A program made the position numbers and the translations under genes. From CAZPCZ01 sp964585225 (GTDB lineage: Bacteria > Patescibacteriota > Patescibacteriia > JACPHY01), in contig CAZPCZ010000005.1 in assembly GCA_964585225.1 (NCBI GenBank), positions 1-36,201 of the forward strand: a DNA stretch of 36,201 bases, in the 5' to 3' direction. The notes below the pieces were generated by a model. That model did not search any database, was not told the DNA's origin, and saw only the letters and a program-made list of their open reading frames with translations. The stretch's first letter is position 1, and the number at the start of each line of letters is the position of its first letter. Below are positions 14,591 through 21,410 of the stretch, piece after piece.

Positions 14591-15683
14591 TGATCTCCCG
14601 CATCGCCAACCCGACCGCGACCGCGAACCGGGGGCCGATCGTGTCGAGTGCCGGTCGGAGGTCTGGCGGGTACATGACGCGCGCCCACGGATCGCCGACG
14701 AAGACGCGCAGGGAGAGCTCACGCGCGAGGATGTCCGTGAGGCCCGGGAGGAGCGCGGAGCCACCGGCGAGGATCACCTTCTCGACCACGCGACCACGGT
14801 GCTCCTCCTGCGAGAGGTAGAGGTTCACGCCGTACCGCACCTCTTGGATGACGGGCGCGAGCGTTCGCGGGAGGATCGCGGGCAGCCCGCCACCCGCACC
14901 GGCGTTCGGCATCACCGCGAGGTCGAGTTTGAACTGTTCCGCCGTGGACGCGTCGGTTCCCATCGTCTCGGCGAGCGCGCGGGAGAAATCCTTTCCACCG
15001 ACATCGACGCTCCGGCTCAGCATTGGGGTTGCTGCATCCACGATGACCATGGACGTCCGCGCGAACCCGATGTCGAGGATGAGGATGACTGAAGGATCGC
15101 CACCGACGAGCGACCGTATGAGCGCGAACGCCTCCGTCTCGAGGCTCGCGAGCTCAAGCCCGGCTCGCTTGAACACGGTGAGGTACTGCTGGACGAGCCC
15201 CTTCGGCGCGCCGGTGAGGAGGACGCGGATGGCCTTTCCGCCAGAGGCGGATCCGCCTTTGGCGGATGCGTCTTTCTTCAGATCTTCATCGGAGGTCAGG
15301 AGCTTCCAATCGAGGATCATCTCCTCGATGGGGAGCGGGACGAGCTTCTTCGCCTCCCACTGGACTGCCGCGGGGAGCTCCTTCTTCGGCATGATGGGCA
15401 GCGAGATGATCGAGCTGAATACCGCGGCGATCGGGAGGCTTGTCACCGCGCGCTTCGATTCAACCTTCGCGCGACCGCACACCTCCTTGAGCGTTGCGGC
15501 GATCCCGTCGAGATCACTCCCGAGGTTCGACGTGGGGTTCGTGGAGCCCGTCTCCATCTCCGCGAAACCGTACGTCGAGAGCCGCGCCCGCTTCCGATCG
15601 TTCCGACACTCCACCACCTTCACGCTCCCGGCGCCGATATCCACTCCGAGGTACGACTCAATTTTCTTTGAGAACAAACCCAT
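14586..15683 (-). CDS. pilM: Type IV pilus actin-like ATPase PilM
   Basis: PilM is a cytoplasmic FtsA/actin-fold protein that binds the PilN N-terminus. From the ATG at 15683 (MGLFSKKIESYLGVDIGAGS) it has 365 residues: phosphate-1 loop LGVDIGAGSVKVVE, phosphate-2 ILDIGFARTSMVIVD, and adenosine loop VILAGGSALLPGLTDILA. Between them at about residues 140-150 the sequence KDASAKGGSASGGK is encoded by a 30-bp double hairpin (15237-15266) and has no counterpart in ordinary PilM. The upstream ATG at 15719 gives a non-conserved extension. First of the pilM-N-O-(90 aa)-B-C run. Confidence 0.93.
   Translation of the reverse strand: MGLFSKKIESYLGVDIGAGSVKVVECRNDRKRARLSTYGFAEMETGSTNPTSNLGSDLDGIAATLKEVCGRAKVESKRAVTSLPIAAVFSSIISLPIMPKKELPAAVQWEAKKLVPLPIEEMILDWKLLTSDEDLKKDASAKGGSASGGKAIRVLLTGAPKGLVQQYLTVFKRAGLELASLETEAFALIRSLVGGDPSVILILDIGFARTSMVIVDAATPMLSRSVDVGGKDFSRALAETMGTDASTAEQFKLDLAVMPNAGAGGGLPAILPRTLAPVIQEVRYGVNLYLSQEEHRGRVVEKVILAGGSALLPGLTDILARELSLRVFVGDPWARVMYPPDLRPALDTIGPRFAVAVGLAMREIT
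15237..15266. repeat. 30-bp double-hairpin (REP doublet) inside pilM
   Basis: Two adjacent 15-nt hairpins: TCCGCC-AGA-GGCGGA and TCCGCC-TTT-GGCGGA. The unit is in frame and matches the doublets in the tRNA-Gln module at 33491, 34064 and 34127 in length and layout. Confidence 0.85.
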
Positions 15684-15728
15684 GAAATGTGTACAAAGTT
15701 GTCCACCGCCTTCCTCCATGGTACCACG

Positions 15729-18089
15729 TTACGGCGCTGACTGCGTGATCGTCGGGAGCGACCGGGCGAGGTCCCCAAACCCTGGGGGTGGATTTGCGAC
15801 GACGCGCCCATCTGCGATGATCTGCTCTGCGGCCGCTGCCCCGGCGTACAGGCGCTCGAAGACGAACTTCCGTGCGACCATGACCCCGTTCACGACGAGC
15901 GACGTGTCGCGTGCGGCACTCCCGGTGGAACCGGTCCGGATCTCGCCCTCTGCGTAGAATGCGCCCACGAGCGACGTCACGCTCGGATCAATGATGATGT
16001 TCCCGCCGCTCTCATCCGATCCCTTGAGCACGAGGAAGCCCGGCGATGCGAGGTTCCGTACGTTCTCCACGGCTCCCCCGCCGTACTCCATGCTGCTGTC
16101 AATGAAGAGGTCCTGTCCTCGGACGATGAAGAGCCCGGCACCGCTCACCGGGATCCCCCGCGCATTGCTTCCGGTCGCATTCTGGAACACGAGCTTCCGG
16201 CCGATTGCCCCGAGGCGCGGATTCGTACCGCCGATCCAGTGGAGGGTCCGACCGCTGAGGATGTACCCGCCCGCGAGTTCGTCGGTCGTTGGGAAGGTCG
16301 TCTCGACTCGGCCGTACCGACCACGGACAATACCATCCACATCAATGCGCGCGATGGAGCCCACGTAGCTCGGGAACTTCGGGAGCGAGAAACGAGCACC
16401 CGCGCGCGGGTACGGCGTCCGCCGGATCTCGCGGCAGCCGGCCGGATCCGGCGCGCTGAGGAAGTTCACGATCGGCCCACCCGCGAGAATGCAGTACGTC
16501 GCATTGGCCTGCCCGGACGGCGGCGGCGCGGTGCGGCTGCTCCCGACGCTCCCGCCGCTGTAGATGGACCCGAGCCGCGTCTGGATCCATGGGAGGAAGA
16601 GCTTCCCGCACGCGCTGCCCCGTGGGCAGTTCCCATCGACCGCGCAGAGCCGCTCGGCGCCGGTGCATTTTCCGATCACCTTCCGGCAGTTCGGATCATC
16701 GTTCGTGCACGGGACCGAGCGACCGTCTGGATCCTCGTCCGTCCGAATGCCAACGTCCGTGCGGATCCCGATGTCCGCCTCGCATGCATTCCCCGCACCC
16801 GAGCAGTCCGCCGGGCCGCCGCACACGGTGACGCTCGACGAGCAGATACCAACGTCGGCCACGCGGCACGCGTCACGCACGCCACCGCACTGCGCGTCGT
16901 CCACACAGAGCGTCGGTGGGAGCGCATCGCTCCGGCACGCGCCGATGATCGGCGTCTGTGTGACGCCGCCGCAATCGACCACGCAATCCACGAGCGACTC
17001 CCCCGCCTCGCACACGCCATTGTTGTTGCACGTGCCGCCACCACCGCTCGCGCCGCAGTCGGACGCGCAATTCGTCACCGCCTCGCCGGCTTCGCAGTCT
17101 CCGTCACCATCGCACGTACTCCCCTGATCTCCCGCACCCCCGCAGTCGAGCGGACAGTTCCCTGCGTTCTCTCCGGGTCCGCAGGTCCCGTTGTTGTCGC
17201 ACACGCTCCCGCTCGCATCTCCGCCGACGCGGGTGCACAACGCGCCGGGCGGACAGCAGGCATCGCGCGCCTGGTTCGGACAATCCGCATCAGCGCCGCA
17301 CGCCGCCCCGTCCTGAGTGCACTGCCCGCACTGCTGGCCCTCGCGGCAGCAGAGCACACCGGCACCGCAGTCCGCGTTGCTCCCGCACGCGGCGCCCGCG
17401 CCGTCGCAGCGGCCGCACGCGGCGCCGCCGAGGCAGCAGAACTCGCCCGGGAGCCCACACTCGATGTCAGACCGGCATGGCTCTCCAGACACCGAACACA
17501 ATGGCTCTGGCCGCCATATCGTCGTCACGCCGCCGAATGCCGGTGCCCAAGAGATCCACCCGAGCCCGTGCCCGTCGCTCGACGAACTCCATGCATGACC
17601 AGAGAAGACGCCGGTCGCAACGTTCACGGTCGTCCGGTACGCAGCGCTGCCGCAGCTCAACGTGTTCTCGCATGAGAGCGAGATCCACCCACCATCCTTC
17701 AACGCAACCGCCTTCGCCCATCCGGTCACCTCGCCGGTGATCGCGTTCACGCGGGCACGCCAGCCGCCGCTCGACGGCGTCGCGCTCCCCCATTCCGCCC
17801 CGAGCGTCCCGCATGACGATCCGACACAGATCCACCCGGCCGTGCGCGACCATGCGAAACCGGACATTGCGCCGTTCCGTGCGATCGTGACGCCATAGTC
17901 GGTCCCGCCGAGCGCGCAGGGGTCGGGCTCACCCGCACGGTTCAGCGCCTCACAGTTCGTCGCGTTCATCGAAATCCACCCGACCTCCGCGCCCCACGCC
18001 CACCCGATGATGTTGTCCGCGTCGCCCGCGCGCGCGGTCGCGGGGAACGCAAACCATGCGAGCGCGATCACGCTCGCGATCATGATCAT
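15729..18089 (-). CDS. Large secreted Cys-rich protein with GxAW...GWIS repeats (putative pilus-associated surface protein)
   Basis: From the ATG at 18089 the protein has 786 residues with a signal peptide (MIMIASVIALAWFAFPATARA). Residues ~24-200 hold four repeats of the G(W/F/H)AW...GWI(S/C) type that I associate with CPR surface proteins. Then comes a Cys-rich region with units such as CGSNADCGAGVLCC, and three NNGxC..GE...NC..DC units similar to the myxococcus Cys-rich repeat, with Asp/Asn-rich loops that may bind calcium. The C-terminal ~280 residues look like a parallel beta-helix (FVLKG/IIIDPS/LVVNGVMVARKF). It lies 45 bp upstream of pilM on the same strand, suggesting a pilus tip or adhesin role (inference). 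A DIGIRTDVGIRTDEDPDG stretch looks repeat-derived. Confidence 0.85.
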   Translation of the reverse strand: MIMIASVIALAWFAFPATARAGDADNIIGWAWGAEVGWISMNATNCEALNRAGEPDPCALGGTDYGVTIARNGAMSGFAWSRTAGWICVGSSCGTLGAEWGSATPSSGGWRARVNAITGEVTGWAKAVALKDGGWISLSCENTLSCGSAAYRTTVNVATGVFSGHAWSSSSDGHGLGWISWAPAFGGVTTIWRPEPLCSVSGEPCRSDIECGLPGEFCCLGGAACGRCDGAGAACGSNADCGAGVLCCREGQQCGQCTQDGAACGADADCPNQARDACCPPGALCTRVGGDASGSVCDNNGTCGPGENAGNCPLDCGGAGDQGSTCDGDGDCEAGEAVTNCASDCGASGGGGTCNNNGVCEAGESLVDCVVDCGGVTQTPIIGACRSDALPPTLCVDDAQCGGVRDACRVADVGICSSSVTVCGGPADCSGAGNACEADIGIRTDVGIRTDEDPDGRSVPCTNDDPNCRKVIGKCTGAERLCAVDGNCPRGSACGKLFLPWIQTRLGSIYSGGSVGSSRTAPPPSGQANATYCILAGGPIVNFLSAPDPAGCREIRRTPYPRAGARFSLPKFPSYVGSIARIDVDGIVRGRYGRVETTFPTTDELAGGYILSGRTLHWIGGTNPRLGAIGRKLVFQNATGSNARGIPVSGAGLFIVRGQDLFIDSSMEYGGGAVENVRNLASPGFLVLKGSDESGGNIIIDPSVTSLVGAFYAEGEIRTGSTGSAARDTSLVVNGVMVARKFVFERLYAGAAAAEQIIADGRVVANPPPGFGDLARSLPTITQSAP

Positions 18090-18106
18090 GCTGCTATCCT
18101 TTCTCC

Positions 18107-18172
18107 CCTCTCCGATGGCCATCGGAGAGGGAGCGCTTGCCCGCCGAAGCCTTGGCGAAGGCGGGAGAGGGG
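18107..18172. repeat. Perfect 24-nt palindrome plus second hairpin upstream of the secreted protein
   Basis: CCTCTCCGATGG and its complement form a perfect 24-nt palindrome (18107-18130). CCCGCC...GGCGGG (18140-18165) follows. It lies between rnhA and the secreted protein gene; a terminator or a REP element are both possible. A related CTCCGAT..ATCGGAG core is seen in the rhomboid terminator. Confidence 0.7.
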
Positions 18173-18191
18173 GTGGGATGCAATTCATCCA

Positions 18192-18614
18192 CTACATCGT
18201 ACCACTCCGTACGCTCCCCTGCCGATCAATCGCCGCGTTCACCATCCGATCCGCATCTTTGTTCCGTTCACGGCGAACGTGCTGGAACGTGCAGGCATCG
18301 AACGACTGCGCGAGGTTCCACACCTTCACGAAGAGCGGCGCGAGGCCGGGGTTCTTCACCTTGTACTGCCGATGGAGCTGCTTCACGAGGAGTTCGGAAT
18401 CCGCGAACGCCTCCACCTCCGTCGCCCCAAGCGCCTTCGCCCGCTCGAGCGCCGCAATCATCGCGCGGTACTCCGCCTGGTTGTTCGTCGTTTCGCCAAT
18501 GTAGTCCCCAAACTCCTCGATCGTCTTCCCATCAGCATCCTGAATGGCCACCCCAATCCCCGCGGGCCCCGGATTCCCCCTCGCGCCACCATCGGTGAAT
18601 ACGATGAGTTTCAT
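18192..18614 (-). CDS. rnhA: Ribonuclease HI family protein
   Basis: The enzyme cleaves RNA in RNA-DNA hybrids (R-loops, primers). From the ATG at 18614 (MKLIVFTDGGARGNPGPAG) it has 140 residues with the four acidic active-site positions: D8 (FTDGG), E in NNQAEY, D in FADSELLV, and D in NKDADRMVN. The basic handle of E. coli RNase HI is absent, as in the short RnhA-like (plant/archaeal type) branch. The ATG overlaps the recJ stop as ATGA, so the two genes are translationally coupled and this start is favoured over an upstream ATG at 18674. Confidence 0.92.
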   Translation of the reverse strand: MKLIVFTDGGARGNPGPAGIGVAIQDADGKTIEEFGDYIGETTNNQAEYRAMIAALERAKALGATEVEAFADSELLVKQLHRQYKVKNPGLAPLFVKVWNLAQSFDACTFQHVRRERNKDADRMVNAAIDRQGSVRSGTM

Positions 18615-20416
18615 ACGCGCTCCATAGATCGCATATCCACCACCTTCATCTGAATCTCCCGATTTCCGTTCCACTCGTTCACATCCACCTCATACACGAC
18701 GTCCACGTTGTCGCCGATGCGGATGGTGGGACAGATGTCGGCGTAGCGGAAACAAACGAATCGAGAGACTTGAGACCCCCGACGCTCCGGTCGGGGCGGG
18801 CTGAGACTTGAGACTTGAGACTTCACATCGATACGGCAGTGTCGTCCGTTGTTCCCCATGATCCGCACGTCCGTGACCGTGAGCCCGCGCGTGAGGAACC
18901 GCGGCGTGAGGTTCCCAATCCCGAATGGCCCGAGCTTTCCGAGCCACTCGACGAGGTCCCGTGTCACCTCGCTGAGATCGAGCTCGATGTCAATCGTGAG
19001 CGTCGGCGTGAGCTGATCTGGCGTGAGCCGCTCCCGTGTGTACGCTTCGAGGCGCTCCGTGAGCACGCGGAGTTCCTCCTCGCCCTTCACGGTGAGCCCG
19101 CATGCCTGCGGGTGCCCACCGAACGCCGCAAGGAGATCGGCATGCGCGCGGAGCGCTTCCACGATGTTGAGGTCCGGGATGCTCCGGCCAGAGCCGAGGA
19201 GCTGTCCGTTGCGGCGGGTGAGTGCGATCGCCGGGCGATGGAACCGATCGCGGAGCCGCGTTGCAACGAGCCCGACGATACCGGGGATCCAATCGTCACC
19301 AACGACGACCAAAAAGACACCTGAAGTCTTTTTTTCTTCGGCTTGCCGTAACGCGTCGTCGCACGCGACCTCGACGAGGCGCTGCCGCTCCGCATTCGTC
19401 GCGTTGAGCTTCTCTGCGAGTGCACGCGCCTCCTGCGGGTCTCGGCATCGGAGGAGCGCGAGCGCTTCGTTCGCATGATCAAGTCGCCCGGCGGCATTGA
19501 TGCGCGGCGCGATCTGGAATCCAATCGTTGCGGGCGTGATCCGATCCGGTCGAATGCGAGCAACCTCGTAGAGCGTGCGTAGCCCTGCGCGACGTGTCTT
19601 CCCGAGCACGACGAGCCCGTAGGTCACGAGCGTCCGATTCTCGCCGACCAGTGGACCGTAGTCCGCCACCGTGGAAATCGCCGTGCAGTCGAGGAGCCAC
19701 TTCTCGAATCCCACAGGGAGCCGTGGGGATGCGGACGCGGCGTCGTGCTGCACGATCGCCTGGCACAATTTGAACGCGACCCCACCACCCGTCAACTCAG
19801 GGTACGGATAGGTCTCACCGACAACTTTTGGATGGAGCAGCGCATATGCAGGCGGGAGGATCGGCTGCCCTGTCGTCGCGTCAACCGGAATGAGATGATG
19901 GTCGGTGACGATGACATCAATGCCCGCCTCCGCAGCACCGGCCACCGTCTTCGCATTTGCGCCACCACAGTCACACGTGATGATGAGGCGAGCCCCGATC
20001 TCCTGCGCATACGCAACGGCGGGCGGGTTGAACCCGTACCCATCTCGCTCGCGGTGCGGGATGTACGCATCCACCGCGCACCCGATCCCCTCGAGCGTAT
20101 CGAGGAGCACCGTCGCACCGGACACGCCGTCGGCATCGTAGTCGCCATGGACGAGCACGCGCTCACCATGATCTCGGGCTGCGGCAATCCGGTCCACCGC
20201 ACGCCGCATATCCCGAAAGAGGAACGGATCGTGGAGATCCGTCCCGTAGTCCGGATGGAGGAACTCATCGATGGCCTCCCGCGTCCAGACACCACGCGCA
20301 TGCAGGAGCTGCGCGACGGTCGGCGGGAGCTCCGGGAACCTGGCGAGGAGCTCATCGGACGCGCGGGGAGCGACGACCCACGTCTTCTGCGGACGATCCG
20401 TCAGGGGTGCGATCAT
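18611..20416 (-). CDS. recJ: Single-stranded-DNA exonuclease RecJ with repeat-derived insertions
   Basis: RecJ degrades ssDNA 5' to 3' in recombination and repair. The 601-residue protein carries the DHH motifs VHGDYDADGVSGA (about 90-102), ITCDCGG (~146-152) and VTDHH (~170-174), and the DHHA1 motif GGHPQACG. Two in-frame inserts are repeat-encoded: a GACACCTGAAGTC-type palindrome (19313-19335, EKKTSGVFL) and a CAAGTCTCAAGTCT array with a CCCCGACCGGAGCG hairpin (18760-18826) in the C-terminal OB domain. The ATG at 20416 is chosen because homology starts right after it; the frame upstream to 20599 is a shadow of the neighbouring gene, with which the real recJ overlaps by 65 bp. Confidence 0.93.
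   Translation of the reverse strand: MIAPLTDRPQKTWVVAPRASDELLARFPELPPTVAQLLHARGVWTREAIDEFLHPDYGTDLHDPFLFRDMRRAVDRIAAARDHGERVLVHGDYDADGVSGATVLLDTLEGIGCAVDAYIPHRERDGYGFNPPAVAYAQEIGARLIITCDCGGANAKTVAGAAEAGIDVIVTDHHLIPVDATTGQPILPPAYALLHPKVVGETYPYPELTGGGVAFKLCQAIVQHDAASASPRLPVGFEKWLLDCTAISTVADYGPLVGENRTLVTYGLVVLGKTRRAGLRTLYEVARIRPDRITPATIGFQIAPRINAAGRLDHANEALALLRCRDPQEARALAEKLNATNAERQRLVEVACDDALRQAEEKKTSGVFLVVVGDDWIPGIVGLVATRLRDRFHRPAIALTRRNGQLLGSGRSIPDLNIVEALRAHADLLAAFGGHPQACGLTVKGEEELRVLTERLEAYTRERLTPDQLTPTLTIDIELDLSEVTRDLVEWLGKLGPFGIGNLTPRFLTRGLTVTDVRIMGNNGRHCRIDVKSQVSSLSPPRPERRGSQVSRFVCFRYADICPTIRIGDNVDVVYEVDVNEWNGNREIQMKVVDMRSMERV
18760..18826. repeat. AAGTCTC tandem repeat and hairpin inside recJ
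   Basis: CTTGAGA/AAGTCTC words flank a CCCCCGAC...GTCGGGG hairpin. The stretch encodes about 20 non-conserved residues (SQVSSLSPPRPERRGSQVS) in frame within the C-terminal domain of RecJ. Confidence 0.75.
19313..19335. repeat. Terminator-like palindrome inside recJ
   Basis: AAAAAGAC-ACCTGAA-GTCTTTTT lies within the recJ frame in a variable loop ahead of the conserved VVVGDDW.PGIVG segment. It resembles the intergenic GACCCC/GGGGTC palindromes with flanking A and T runs. Confidence 0.7.
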
Positions 20417-21281
20417 GGAACGGGAAGCGACGCCGACGCACGAAGGCCACGATGAGTATGATACATGCGAGGAGTGCGACAGCGCCGGCGAGGATGGGGA
20501 TGAATCGAGCCCATGCGGATGGCGGGCGACCGAGGAGGTCACGGAGTTGCGCGTCGTACGGAGCGCGATTCGCCGGCGCAGCCGGGGATGGCGCGACATT
20601 CACCGGTGCTGGTTGTACCTCCCCTGCACGCTCCCCCTCCACGCCGGAGGGGGAGAAAGCTTTCGTTTCCCCTCCTCCCTCCGGGAGGGGGGGTTTGGGG
20701 GGGTGGGGCGCTTGTGGTTTCAAGCTCGGGCTCCGAGATTCCTGCGGACGCAGTGCGGGCGGAGTCGCCGAGGATGATGGCGATGATGCCGCACTGCTAC
20801 CGGATGCAGCCGTGGTCGCCGTTGGTGCCGTGGGCGGAGGCGGAGGCGGCTCGTCGCGATCGCCGATGCCATCCCCATCGGAATCCCGGTCAATGAACAC
20901 CGGCACGATCATCTCGTTGTTTGCCGGATCCTCATCCCGCGTCTCCGGAGCGGTGACGACACGAATGAAGATCTGCCGATCTCCGGTTGTCACCGGCTGC
21001 CAGTCCACCCATACCTCTTCCTCTGCTCCTCGCGCACGGACAGAGAAGGGCGGTGGCGTCCCGATCGCTGTCCCATTTTCCGAAAAAAAGACGTTTCCCT
21101 GCACGTCCCGCTCACCGACATTCTTCACCGTTGCGTAGACGCGCACGAGATCACCGACAAAGAAGCGTTCCGGACGAAACGTGACGTCCGATCGCTGAAT
21201 CTGCACGTCAAACGTCGCTGCCCACGCAGTCAGTGGGAGGACGATGCTGATGGCGGAGAGCAGGGCGACGGTGCGACGCAT
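20352..21281 (-). CDS. Secreted/membrane-anchored CARDB-like protein with Pro-rich linker
   Basis: From the ATG at 21281 (MRRTVALLSAISIVLPLTAWA) the protein has 309 residues. A signal peptide is followed by one CARDB-like beta-sandwich (RPERFFVGDLVRVYATVKNVGERDVQGNV-type sequence, split here by description), then a DRDSDGDGIGDRDE calcium-binding loop, a long Pro/Ala/Ser linker, and a C-terminal membrane helix with RRRR stop-transfer. Part of the linker (20627-20710) is encoded by CTCCCCCTC/GAGGGGGAG palindromes. It is probably an extracellular domain anchored in the membrane; function unknown. It overlaps the recJ start by 65 bp and follows a 32-aa membrane peptide gene. Confidence 0.8.
   Translation of the reverse strand: MRRTVALLSAISIVLPLTAWAATFDVQIQRSDVTFRPERFFVGDLVRVYATVKNVGERDVQGNVFFSENGTAIGTPPPFSVRARGAEEEVWVDWQPVTTGDRQIFIRVVTAPETRDEDPANNEMIVPVFIDRDSDGDGIGDRDEPPPPPPTAPTATTAASGSSAASSPSSSATPPALRPQESRSPSLKPQAPHPPKPPLPEGGGETKAFSPSGVEGERAGEVQPAPVNVAPSPAAPANRAPYDAQLRDLLGRPPSAWARFIPILAGAVALLACIILIVAFVRRRRFPFHDRTPDGSSAEDVGRRSPRVR
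20627..20710. repeat. CTCCCCCTC palindrome inside the CARDB-like gene
   Basis: CTCCCCCTCCACGCC and GGAGGGGGAG, then CCTCCCTCC/GGGAGGGGGG, form nested inverted arms within the Pro-rich linker codons. Similar elements are in dnaX (34620-34765). Confidence 0.65.
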
Positions 21282-21291
21282 GGAGCAATGA

Positions 21292-21390
21292 TCAAAACTG
21301 GAGACCGATGCCAATCGTCCACGCAACCATGCTGAAGATGACGATGGCACTCACGATTGCCCACAGGGTCCGAATGGTCTTGTGTCGCAT
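21292..21390 (-). CDS. 32-aa single-helix membrane peptide
   Basis: A short frame ATG (21390) to TGA (21292) fits neatly between lepA (ends 21411) and the CARDB-like gene (starts 21281), 20 bp and 10 bp away. The peptide begins MRHKTIRTLW with basic residues, followed by a hydrophobic helix (AIVSAIVIFSMVAWTIGIGL) and ends QF. The positive-inside N-terminus and clean fit suggest a genuine small membrane protein. Function unknown. Conservation in relatives would settle whether it is translated. Confidence 0.55.
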   Translation of the reverse strand: MRHKTIRTLWAIVSAIVIFSMVAWTIGIGLQF

Positions 21391-21410
21391 AGGTTATCAT
21401 CCTACCACGT

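Noticed and set aside
16239..17675. Plus-strand open frame over the Cys-rich protein (478 codons)
   Set aside because: Ala/Arg-rich shadow; the minus frame has signal peptide and repeats.
20417..20599. Longer recJ N-terminus
   Set aside because: Ser/Arg-rich with no homology; it is a shadow of the CARDB-like protein gene.
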